The notes under the pieces were generated by a model. The model had not been told where the DNA came from, did not search any database, and saw nothing but the letters and a program-made list of their open reading frames with translations. The translations under genes were made by a program, and so were the position numbers. A DNA stretch of 64,000 nucleotides from Diphasiastrum complanatum (Eukaryota; Streptophyta; Lycopodiopsida; Lycopodiales; Lycopodiaceae): NCBI GenBank assembly GCA_029204225.1, contig CM055100.1, positions 55,757,278 to 55,821,277 of the forward strand, written 5' to 3'. Numbering within the stretch: the first letter of the stretch is position 1; the number at the start of each line of letters is the position of its first letter. This document shows, in pieces, positions 10,427-23,400 of this stretch.

Positions 10427-13400
10427 ATGGCTTTCTATTCATTGGACGACTTTGTGGGAAACGGAGTACTCAGAGATGCACTACCTTCGCTAATAGCTGA
10501 TGGATGGGATGATGTGCCTACTCTGAAGATGATGAATGCTAAGCACATTGAAGACTTGGAACTTACTCAGATTGAGCGGGTGCGTGTCTTTTTCTCCGGT
10601 TGAAAACATCACACTGAAGATGTAAAATATCTTTGAGCCTCAAAACATTTTCTGTGTATATACTACCAGTCAAAGTATATTCAGAGGGCCATCGAAAGTT
10701 TGGACTTAGTAATTTCTCCCTACATGTCCTGCATACGCTGTGGCCAATCTCATATTTCGGTGTTGGAACTTGGTTTATTGCAATGCAGGAAGCACTTGAG
10801 TTACGAGCGTATCTACACGATCGGTCTTTAATGGAATATGCTGATAAACTGGAGGCTTTGAGAAAGCCTTTAAATAAGCTCCTCGAGATGAGCCCTTCCT
10901 TGCTAGCTAGTCAATATGGCATGAAAAGAGGCCACGTGGCACGCTTTGTAGATCGAGCATCTGCTTCCGGAATCGCTGCACCCCCCATGCTGTCAAGCCT
11001 TCAGAGGAAGAGAACAGTTGCGTCAACATATTCAATTAATGAAGGTAGGGAATTTAGTCCTGGTCATGTTCCTAGAACGCCAAAGCGCGACGAGAATCCT
11101 AGTCCACCTGACAGTTTGGCAGGCACGCCTCCTCATCGGACTGTATCACCAGATCAGTTATCCTCTGCATCCTCCCGCAGGTCTGCTTTCAGCCAGGCTT
11201 TTAAAACTTATAGCACAATCGCGACCGGGGAAGGAATGTATGCAGGAAAGGCTAATGAACTCTCTACACAGAAGGGTATTGTTGCGGCAGCTCCAGCAAC
11301 GCCGAGGCTTTATGGATTTTTGAAACCCTTTAAAATTGTTGATAATGTGACTCCACTGTCGGTGCTCGAGAAAATTGTCATTCAAAAGCTTACACCAGAG
11401 TACAGAGAAGGTTTGAATCCTTGGGCATCGAGCGACATCAAGGTTCCACCTCCCACCACGGCTGGGGAGCTATGGGCAACAAGGCCAACACTCATTTTCT
11501 GTATTAGAAGACCAGGGTTAGTATCTTGGACAGATTTTTCTATGTATATGTTTGTATTATGGAGCATTATACGTTGTTTTTAGCAAAAAATTGCTGGTGT
11601 TTGTGTTGAAAAATGAACTCACATTTCTTCACAAAAGGACTTCCAACTAACTCCAACAGAGTCACTGTCAAAATCAGCAGCCAAACTGTCAACGTTCAAT
11701 AGCAACTGACAACCAGAAATGAGGCTGCTGCCTGTATCGCAGTAACTAATCACAGGATTAGTGAGTAACCTTAATTACAAGAGAGATTAAAAGATTTTTT
11801 ATGTGCATGCAAAAGAAGATAGCGTTCTCAGCCATTGTAAGCATCAACATGTGAAGTAGTAGGGTGGTAGAAGCGCATATAGAGAGATATGCATTGAGAG
11901 AAAATATCAAGCTCCTTCCAGAGAGAATAGAGAGACATAGCTGGATCAAGGATATAGATCCTCGCATACTTAGCTATGTCAAATATGCTTTGCATGACAA
12001 AGTAATACAAGTACACAAATTGATAGATCTGGCACATTCTTGTTCATTTAATTTTGGTCTTTATTCCATGACTGATGGATCATGTAGATTAAGAATGTTG
12101 ATTCTAGAACTGTTGTCAGTATCTTAATATTGCTATGCCAGAGCATAGATCTTTCCCATAGTCAATCGTTTTGCCACATAATAATGTGGGACGTCTTGAA
12201 CCATGACCAGTGAAGGATTTAACCCCGGCAGAAAGGAGCGATTGAGTAAATCCAACTCCTCTTTTCTTACATGGTATCAAAGCCATAGATCTGATCATAA
12301 TGGTTGATCTACATCCATTCAATTATCCAGTTCTGCAGTTTTATTCGTGTTTCTACACAATCTGCAGAAATACACGGGAATCGCTCAACAGGTGGCTTTG
12401 ACAACGACAAACTATCGAAGGTGTCAAAGGCTGACAGTTTCTGTTTCCGTCTGTTATGAACTGAGAAGTCCTAACTAAATGGATGACAGCGCATTGTTCC
12501 AATTGCGCGAACTACGGCCTAATTAGTTGCCCTAATTAAATAAGCCTAATCGGTATTTCTCATTAGTATAAATAGCTAATCATTAATAGATATTCATAAT
12601 AATCAAACACAAAGTTCTTCATAGTGATGTTTCTATTTTGAATATTGCTAGCAGCGCTTACTGATTCATTGTTATTTTGACACAAGTCAAGCCTCGAATA
12701 CCTTTGTTCTTGTCACTAAAGTATTATTTTGGCATTATAGATTAGCACACTTGAATCATACATTTGTGTCGAACATGTCTAGACAATCTTTAGTACTTGA
12801 TCTCGACTATCCAATCAATAAAGTCGACCTCCCTATTTGTGATAGCTGCATTGTCAGAAAATAGACTAGGATTTTATATAGATCGACTCATAGGCATGCA
12901 ACAAAAGATGTTCTACATGTTGTTCATTCAAAAATGTGGTGCAGTGCAAACTCTGTCATTGCTTGATACAAAGTATTTCATTACCTTCATTGACGAGTAT
13001 TCCAGAAAAACAACTGTTTATTTTATTAAACAGAAATCAGAGGCATTCAAATTCTTTCGACAATTCAAAGAGCGTGCAAAAATGAAAACTGGCAAAAGAA
13101 TCAAAGCACTGAGGTCCGACAACGAGGGAGAGTATATCTCAACCGAATTCAAGGAGTATTGCCTCAACAACGACATTGAGCAATAGTTTACCACCTCCTA
13201 TTTGCCTCAGTCGAATGGACTTGCTAAGAGAAAGAATCGAACCTTAGTTGAAGCGGCTAAGTGTATGCTTGCTCATGCGGCTTGTATTCTTCTAGGCTGA
13301 AGTTGTTTCCACTGTAGGTTATATCCAGAATAGATGTTCGACTAAAGACCTCTCAGACAAAACACCTTATGAAATTTGGACTGGTATTACCATCTAATTT

Positions 13401-16400
13401 ACGCATATTTGGATGTATCGCTTATGCGCAGATACCCGGATATAAGGAAGAAGCTCGACTTCCATAGTATCAAATCCATTTTCATTGGCTATACTACTTC
13501 AGATAAAGCTTATAAGTTGTATGATCCTGTCAAATTGAAGATATTCACCAGTCGAGATATCATCTTTATCAAAGATCAATTTATCGACCTCAAAGGCAAG
13601 GGTAAAGCTCATACAATCGAACTGTCCAAAATTTCTGGAGTATCGAATATTTCTATTCCCGACTCGACTGACCCTATTGAAGATCCAAGCTTATCTACAC
13701 CCAGATGAACAACTTATTAATAGCGAATCAGAAGAAGATGTTGTAGCTCAACAAAAACAATATAAGAGAAATGATCAACCTCACTTATCTCCCAAAAGAT
13801 CGACAAGAGAGCGCAGATCACTTATAAGGTATATTGAAGAATCTACAACTTATCTTATTCGAGAGTTGACTGCTATTGAAGAAGCACTTAGTCAGCCTAA
13901 CTCCGACCTATGGAAGGAAGCTATGGATAGAGAATATTCATCTCTCATCAAGAACCAAACATGGACTATTGTTGAATTGTCTACCAACAGAAATGTTGGT
14001 GATTGCAAATGGATATTGAAAATCAAATACAAGGCGGATGGAAGCATTGATCAAAGAAAAGGTCGACTTTTCATGAGAGGATTTTCGTAGATACATAACG
14101 TCGACTATACCGAGACTTTCAGTCTGGGAGTTAAGCATCCTTCGATCATACTTCTACTGTCATACGTTGTCGCTGCCGATCTGGAGATACATCAGATGGA
14201 TGTACAAACAGCCTATCTTAATGGAGTGATCGAAGAAGATATCTACATGATATAGCCCGAAGGTTATATTATTGAAGGCAAAAATAATCATGTATGTAAA
14301 CTTCATAAAGCACTTTATGGCTTGAAGCAGTCTGCTAGAGCATGGTTCCAAAGGATCAACACTTTTCTTATCGCTCACGGCTATGAACACTTCAGACTCA
14401 AATGTCTACTTCAAGTCAGTGCAATAGTCTTTTATTATTATTACTTTGTACGTGGACGACACACTACTTTTCAGCTATAGTGTCGAACTAATAAAAGTTG
14501 AGAAACAAATGTGGTCTTCAGAATTTGACATGACAGATCTGGGCAAAGCTCAATATTGTCTAGGTATTCAAATCCAAAGAGACAGGAAGCAGAAGTTGAT
14601 CTATATCACGCAGCAAAGATATATCTACAATATGTTGATTAGATATAATCTAATGAATTGCAAGTTAGCTCACTCACCAATGGACCAAATTGTCGAAGGA
14701 CCAGTGTCCTCAGACGATAGAAGGGAAGGAGCAGATGCGTGAGTTATCATTCGATAATAGGGTCTCTTATGTATGCAATAATCTGTACCATACCAGACAT
14801 AGCTTTTGCTATCAGTTCCTTAAGTCATTTCATGGCTAATCCTGGTATTACACATTGGAAGGCTCTCATCAGAGTAATGAGGTATATTCAAGCTATATGG
14901 ACCTATGTGTTTGTTATGGAGTAGTCGACAACGACAAACTCAATATTCTCAGTGGTTATTCAGATGCAAGTTGGGCAGGAGATGTAGACGGTCGTAAATC
15001 CACATCTGGATTTACATTCTTCCTCAACAACGGTCCGGTTTCTTGGAACAGTTGCAAGCAAACTTTGATAGCTCTATCATCTACCAAATCAGAGTATATT
15101 ACAACCTCTCAAGCTACAAAGGAAGCAGTATGGTTGAGAAACTTACTTTCAAATGTTTTTTTGAAACAATATGCTCCGACAATTTTATTTTGTATTATCA
15201 AAGTGCTATTGCTTTATCCCTGCTTAAGATTGTAATTTTGTTTCAAACTTATTTGTAGTGTCGAGAAAAGAATAAACAAGAAGGTTATGACAATGTTTGA
15301 GAAGGCTGAAGAATCAAGATGACCCATGAGTACAAGTTACAATTATAATACTATTTGAAGGAATCAGGATCTGGATAGAGTCTAGACCAGTTATGCTTTT
15401 GTAAAATCACAAATGATAAATCCACGTGTTTGATAGCAATGAAACACAAACCCATTCTGGATTAATCAATACAATGTACATAATACTTATTACATATTAG
15501 TAATACTAAATTGTAATTACAATTTACAATTGACCTGAAATTTTGTTGAAACTTGATTCAAAAACTTCAAACAATTGTGATAAGCGGTAAGCCATAGTTG
15601 TCAGTCATTATGTCTACAAAGTAGTCGACCCTCGGAATATCAAAAATTCAAAATGGCAAATGGCAAATACATATTACATAAAATTTATTTATCAAAATCA
15701 AAATTGTAAAACCTTTACTGATATTAGATAATCAACTAACTTCAGGAATCAGAATTCATAATACATCATACATATGCCTCATGAATCACTAGTCCGGTCA
15801 CCAGTGTAATGCCACATGTCTAATGATATGTAAGCTCATCAATACTATGTAGTTACAAACGCTATGATCTATCATCTATCTACTAGTAACTAATCTACAC
15901 TGAGCACTCTCTAAGCTCCTAGGCCTAAGTCTCGTCCTGCTCGTTGGTGTTGTGGAGCCTATTGTGGTCTCCTCTCGAGTGGCAGCGACAAAATCCTCAT
16001 CGGAGGCAGATGTATGATGCCCCTCATCCTCATCCTCACTCTCCTTGGACTCCTCATCCACATACTCCTCCTCCTTTGAGGACTCAGACCTTGAACATGC
16101 CTCGAACTTAGACTCATTGTCAGGGTGGTGAGCACAGAAGTTTGTACCCTCTCCTTCCCTCCTCTTGCGCTCTCCTGCTCGAGTGACAGGTCCTGCACAC
16201 AAGGAGGCACAAACGTATTACTGCCCAGGCCCCACAAATTACAATAATTAGTTCGAACTTCGAAAATTTATTTCAAGACAAGTGACACACTGATAACTTA
16301 CAAGCCTGAAGCATGCAACGTCAACCGAGTAGTAAGAGCTAAATCCTAATTTCTCGTCTGCCTTCTGCATTTCCTCCTCATGGAGGAATGCGTACACGTC

Positions 16401-17472
16401 CTCCTCTGCCTGGTCTCTCGGTTGCAAATCTGGAACCTTTTCCACATCAGTCTCATCCGGATTAACCTACGCACATGTCACAATGCACATTGAAATCAAG
16501 ACAGAATTTGAAGGGCCGACAAAAGTTATAATTTAACTTAGAACCTTACATACTACAGTCTACTATGATCTATCTAGTATCTAGGATGATGGATCACATG
16601 TTAGAAATTATAATTTATGGCTTACTTGGATATGCTCTGCTATGGTCTAGAGTCTACCCAAAAATCTCAGGTTGACGTGTACGTACACCAACCTCTCCAA
16701 CTGCGCAGAGCAGAGTCGATTCCTCTTCTTCGTGTGAATCAAGGAATGAACACTCCAGTTTCCAGGATTCTGATGGCAAGGCGGCGCAATTTGGGGACAT
16801 CAATCCCAAACTTCGACCACCATGACACGAGATGCACATGAATCATAGTTCAAGGAGGATTAAACTTATGTAAGTAAATAAATGTAGCTACCAAGTTAGT
16901 AGTAACCAACAATGTGTCGTGATTGAGTAATTGAGTAAAATGTAAAGTTTTTTGTAACGGTTTGTTTATTATCGTCTCTCAAAAGCGTCGGGTGCCAGAG
17001 GCGAACTCCAAGGTCCTCCAAGGTCTCTTGCCTGAATATCTGGAGCTCATCTAGCAGATTAGCTTGCTTGCGTACATTTTAGGATAAACTCGAGAGACAT
17101 AGGCATTCCAGCCATCCCTGAGCTCCCTATGAAGGTACTGAACCTCACTCTTCCAAAGTGGATGGAGTATGTGGGCCATGGCATGCAAGGACTTATGAAA
17201 CCACTCCCACCTGCTCTGCCAAAGGCGCTGGACTTCCTCAAGCCTGCAAGACACATTATAGTATATTTGAATCTTCAATCATCATTCATGAATGTCAAAC
17301 GATTTAGATCAATTATTCAATATGATACAATGTTGAAGATCACAAACATTCAACACTTATTCATATGAGAGAGAGAGAGGGGGGGGCATGTGCCTTATCT
17401 CTTTAGTGATTCAGTATGGTTCAGTATGATTCAGTATGGTTCCTTATGGTTTCAGTTTGGTTTGTTGTGATC

Positions 17473-17550
<78 letters not shown>

Positions 17551-20366
17551 ATTCTAATTTTTTATCATCGACATAATTTGGTAGGATTGATGCACGTAAA
17601 CTGGACCACCCTATACCCAAAACATTCAGCAACCTATATAAATGTACTGCCCTTAATTAGAGCTTTAATCTGATACCCATATGGCCCACAAAAAAAAAAA
17701 CAAATAAATAAATAAATAAACCTTTCTCAGAAACACTCCCCTAAATCAGAAACGTGTTTCTGAATGAGTTTCTAGAAACGCAGTGCATCTATGATATATA
17801 TATTAAAAAAAAATTTATAGCGTTCAGGAACGCGCCCCCCTCCTGGAACTTGTTCTGGAGCAAGGGTGCCTAAAAGATAGGAAACAAATTGAGGAACCAA
17901 AGAACTATGTACAGCTCAAGCAATTGCCAAATATCTCTTTAATTTTACCCAAGTCACAAAAGATAATATTCGCACTTTTGATACAGAAATGAGGATCGTG
18001 AAAACTGACGCCTATTGTCGAAAAGAAATACAGCAGAACGAAGATGCTGGGAAAATGAAGCTTCGATATGAACATGTCAAACACTGATGCCAAAAATCAA
18101 GATTCTATAAGTTGATGTTAAAATATGCTGACACTGAAAAATGAACCTGCAAAAGTGCGAATGTTGAAGCATACCAGATAAAATTTAGTACAAGCTTTGG
18201 CACGATGAAGTTGATTGTTTAATACTTTGTGGGTAGACTCTATACCAGAAAGAATTCAGTCCAAGCTAGGCATGACAGAGTTGATTGTTCATTACTTTGT
18301 GGGTAGACTACATAGAGTGGAAGATTCCATGCATCATTTTTTATGTTTAGGTCCTATCAAACATGTAACATCAGTCCGTGTGCACGTGCGCACACCTATA
18401 TATATCTGTCATTTGTTGGCTCTACATCGAAGAATGTGTCTCTGACATTTTATCTATTATTACTAAGCCTCGGGCTTTCTAAGCAGTAGGACAATGTCAC
18501 TTGGTCTTATCAGTTGCAACTTGAGCATTTGGTTAAGTATGCTCAATTTTATCATAGGTGAACTCACTAGACCATCGATTGGTCTTATCAGTTGTGACTT
18601 GGCATTTGGTTAAGTATGCTCAATTTTATCATAGGTGAACTCACTAGACCATCGATTCAGCTATGAATAGGCATGATGCCTCGTTCTGTAAATTGAATTC
18701 TTGAATTGTTCTTCGCTTAGCTTACCTAGTATAGCATAATCTTACTGTATTTTGCGTTATCATTGTCCATTTCATGATCTGTGTGCTTATTGGCCTATAA
18801 CTTTGGATCCGAGCATTTTTTCTTAGCTTAGCACAGCCTAGTATAGCATAATCTTAGCCTAGTCTTAGCTACTTAGTTTCAGGTCAGCTTGTTCTCATCG
18901 TCATTATTATGGAAACTGACATTTTGGAGTACTATAGGTGAACTCACTAGAACATGTGTCATCGATTCAGCTATGAATAGGCATGATGCCTCGTTTTGTA
19001 AATTGACTTATAGAATTGTTCTTAGCTTGGCTTAGCTAGTATAGCATAACTATACCCTAGCCTTAGCTACATACAGGTTCAGATCAGCTAGTTATCATCA
19101 TCACTATTATTGAAATCTATTTTGCGTTATCATTGTCCATTTTATGATCTGTGTAATTTTTGTTTTATAGCTTTGTATCAGAGTATTGTTTTGCCTAAAA
19201 TTTGGTATCGGTGTTTAAAATTGCTTTTCCTTTACTCTGCAAGATCAAACTTTCAGATCTGAGAGTTAAGAGTTAAAATCTGAATTTTTGAGCACTTGGT
19301 CTCTGATACTTGATCTGTTATTACTTGAGAGTAGGCCCTTAGATTAGTTAGGCCCTGTTAGCAGTAGGAAAGAGGCAATTCTTCGTATCAGTAGTGACTT
19401 GACCCTAACTTGTGCCTTTGAAGGGTCCAAAGACCGAAATGACAAGTAATATATTGATCTCAAACGCCCAAATAGTTTGTATGGCTTGATTATCTGATGC
19501 CAAATAATTTTCTGTAACTTATCGCTTTCACTCCCCTTTCTGTGAAGCCTTTTTCATGTGTTCTGCGCGAGCGCCTCCCTTGCTAGGTATCTCAAAGGCA
19601 CCCAAATAGATATTTCAACTGAAAAGGCTTGTCTCATATGCTGTTTTTTTACAATGCTCAAGTCTTCCTTGTTTGAATGCTCGCCATATACAGTTGAGTG
19701 GCTTCTCAGTTTTAATTTTATGACAAGGCATGCAATTTTGCCCCTCAAATTGTCTTTGGTTGGGAGAGGTGTTGGCAGATCTAGTACATCTTCAGTCAAT
19801 ATTTATCATAAACCTTTTGTAGTGGCTTCCACATGCCTTTCAATGCATGTGATATTTTGGAGATGATTTATTAGAATGGGAGTTTTGCAGCAAATTTTGC
19901 CATCTCCGACAATATAGTGTGCTTAAGGCTTAAGCCAATTAATGCCATTCTCATAGCTAGAATGATTGTGGCATAGTTGGGATCTGAATTTGACTCATTG
20001 CAAGCATTGTAGAATTGCCCATTTGTCCTTTTGCTTGCAAAAACGTGTTATTCAGATCGTTGGGCCTTAGGGGCTTATTCATATGCCATATCTAATTGTA
20101 AAATCAAAATTGCTATACTTGAGTCATGGCCTGCCTTTAATGCTGGACAAAGGTGTGTTTGCATGAATTTTTGTTGTTATCCTGGCATTATGTATCTATG
20201 ATCAAATATTTAATCTTCAGTTGAGAACACTGTGCTCTTCTTTTGTGGTGTCAGGTGTGTCATGTGTAGGGCAGAGGCACATCAATTGAATGCTCGGAAG
20301 TTTATGTTTGATGTGATGGATATTCAGTTGGTTGCCGTTGTCAATGAGTACATTGACTCAGAGGTC

Positions 20367-20440
<74 letters not shown>

Positions 20441-23400
20441 TATAGGGTAGTCGGTTTAAGCCCTACACTCATGAAGGCTTCTTAACGTGCCATCGCCGTC
20501 AATGGGAAGGTGAGTCAGTAAATACTTATTCTGTGGAACTGATTCACACCAAATAACTCCCCACTTACGTATGTTGCCCAGCTTTTAGTGGCTGGTTTTA
20601 TTCTTGTGATTAAAGGTAATAGCAATTTACCTCCACACTGTTTGACTTGGCATCAATGCTGTTGTATTTGCAGACCCACTTTCAAATGTTTTGTACATGT
20701 CCTATAGCTTTCTGCACATCTTCATTGTGTAAACATCTTTGATCATGATGCTAGAATACTAGGTAAGTCTTTAGTCCTGACATCCCTGCCTCTTTGCTGG
20801 AATATCTTTTTAGCTTGTTCTTTTCGTTATTATTGCTACTTCGCATCTAGACATAACTGCAATGAAACACGCACATGCACAAACATAGGGACTTGTCTTT
20901 GGAGGTACCCTTATTCGGGCAATTAGATAAGAGGGATGGCCGACTAGCTAGGGCAGCTACCATCTTGTGCCTTATTGACCATTGACCAGGTATCCTTAAT
21001 GCTAAAAGAATCATTGAAAAGCAGAGTGACATCTGGAGGTAGGAGGCTGCTTTCTTAAGTGGATCTCCCCCCTTCTTCCCAATCTTTCTCTTTTGCGATT
21101 ATACATGTTCCTTTTGATAATAGAGTTATGCTCTTTTTGTAGTCTGGTCAGCTTAAAGCATTTGTATCCAAAGTAGTCAAATAATTTGATCCCAATAATG
21201 TTGTCATGCAGATAAGGTCCTTTTGGCCACGCTATTGGGGAGGTGTTATTGCTGTGGACAAGAACCGAGAATTTTTCCGTGCCCTTGGAGGAGGGAAGTT
21301 CCTGAAGGATAATATGATGACTGGTTTTCTCTTAAATCCAAGAGCCATTGCAAATTTCAAACGTGCTAGAGCTACTGGAATAGAGAATAATTGGCATGGT
21401 GACGGGACCGTAAAGGGTGGTCTTTACATCATGAGGCCTGGAAATGGAGGAGTTGCTTATCAATTTATTGAAAGGAACTTTGGTGATTGGGCACCACTTG
21501 AAGAAGTTTTAGATGTTTGCAGTAACTTGCAGGTATGTATTGCTTTGATGATCCCATGCTTATTTTATTTTATTTATGTAGTAGTTTTTTAAATTGGCTT
21601 GTGAGAAGTCGGGGCAGGAGCAGAACATGGAAGAGGGATAGCATAAGAATGAACAGTCTTGACGACAGGTCAAGACAGGAAGGGAAACTAGACATTTTTG
21701 GGAAATCAGACATTTATTCTAGATACCAACATGAATTGTAGAAATAGGTAACTTTGGAGATGAGTTTAGACTATTTTTAGTGTGCTTTGTAGAATGCAGT
21801 CTGTGTTTTGTGTTTTTTGAAAATTTGTGAATTTTGATTGCTTGTTCAACTATTAGGTTTATGGCATAGAAAAACTCCAGAGTAAACTTTTGATGATGTG
21901 ATTTTAATTTCCAAGCTTTTCAATTGTCTGTCAGTTCACTTCTAAAACCACAAATCAATATCTAGAAATAATTTGAGTCTTGCGCAAGGGAGAAAAGCTG
22001 TACGAGTGTCCAAGTAAGTAGTTGGGGGCCCCAGTTAAGAATGCACCGCACAACATTAGACATAAAACACTAGAATAGACTAGTAAAATGTCAATTACAT
22101 GTTAATAGCCAATGAAGATATCAAGACAATCAATAATAGATTGGTAGGCCCTCGCAGATTGTTTATTATTGCAACAGTTTGAATCACACAAAAAAACAGC
22201 CACCAAAATGAAAGGAGACAATGTGGAATCTTTTTACCATTGGGACGCCACTTAGGGTCATGCATCCTACAGGGAGGTCGGGGTCTTGCCAGTGTGTCTC
22301 TGGTCCCTGCCAAATAGCTTACTAGTGACCATGATAGAAGACACCCGTGAGATACATGAATTAATAAGGCTCAAGGTACTTGATGTTTGAAAACATTTCA
22401 AAATTAAAATAAGATGCCACAAAATTCCATATGCTGGGGATGGTGCAAAATGTTGTTTCCAATTGTGATAGTAAATAATATATATGCTAAAAGTGCCACA
22501 AAAAATCTTTATTCAGAAGAAGCTACAAATAAGGTGCATAGCACTGCATACTAAAAAATGAGATGCCAAAGGAGTTTATCACTAGGCAGGGAAGAAGTTG
22601 GCGTATCACATAGCGTATTTGTAGTGCTGCATATGAGAAGAGGCCACCAAGAAACTTGAATTTAAGAATCTAGGCCGTTTTCCAAGACACTATCAGCACA
22701 TCTGACCAGCCATACAAATCTCATCTTCTATCTTGCACAAAAGGCCACAAAGCTGACTTTCATGTCAGATGAATGAAACAGCCAACAAGCATGTGTCCGG
22801 TACTTTCGTGGATGCGAAACTTCTTTGTGCTTGTGTGTTGCCTCCATGATCTAGCAGTCTTGGTCCAGTGCAATCTTCTGCAGAAACGACAGAGCTGCTA
22901 CTATACACATCAATTTTGCATGAGTTCTCAATCCAGAACCTAGAGGCCCTTTGATCCTGCAACCTCGACAATAAACACTTGTATCCCGTACCATAGATGA
23001 TTACTTGTGTTGTTCTCCTGGCCTGGTACTTGAGTCACATCGCTCAAGTGCATACATATATCGCCTGGAGTCTACCAACTTAAGGCATTGAATCCCCTCT
23101 TGACATGCTCCTTGAGTCCATGCATATATAGCCTCGAGTCTATCTAACTTCAGGGCACTAACCTTAAAAGTAGGTGAACTAAGGTCCCATCCTTATTAGC
23201 TCATGTATTGACACTAGAGTTAGTTCGGACATGGTCGACTTTCAACAAACAACAGTATCAATGATCAAACTGCAACATGAAACTTCTATCCTTCCAACAA
23301 GCTCTAAGGATTGATGCAGGTGCCTCCTTTTAGATTTAAATATGAGGACCAGCTTGCTAAAGTTTCCTTTTAGGGCCGGCAACTGGTTACATAAAGCTCA

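Noticed and set aside
17416-17673. Frame with RERERE repeats (and similar at 39.06 kb, 59.6-59.9 kb)
   Set aside because: Translation of GA/CT dinucleotide tracts.
20255-20363. Selenoprotein-type (Cys/Sec) active site in the PRXL2 domain
   Set aside because: Both CxxC positions are TGT codons in gene A and Cys in gene B; no in-frame TGA at the motif.
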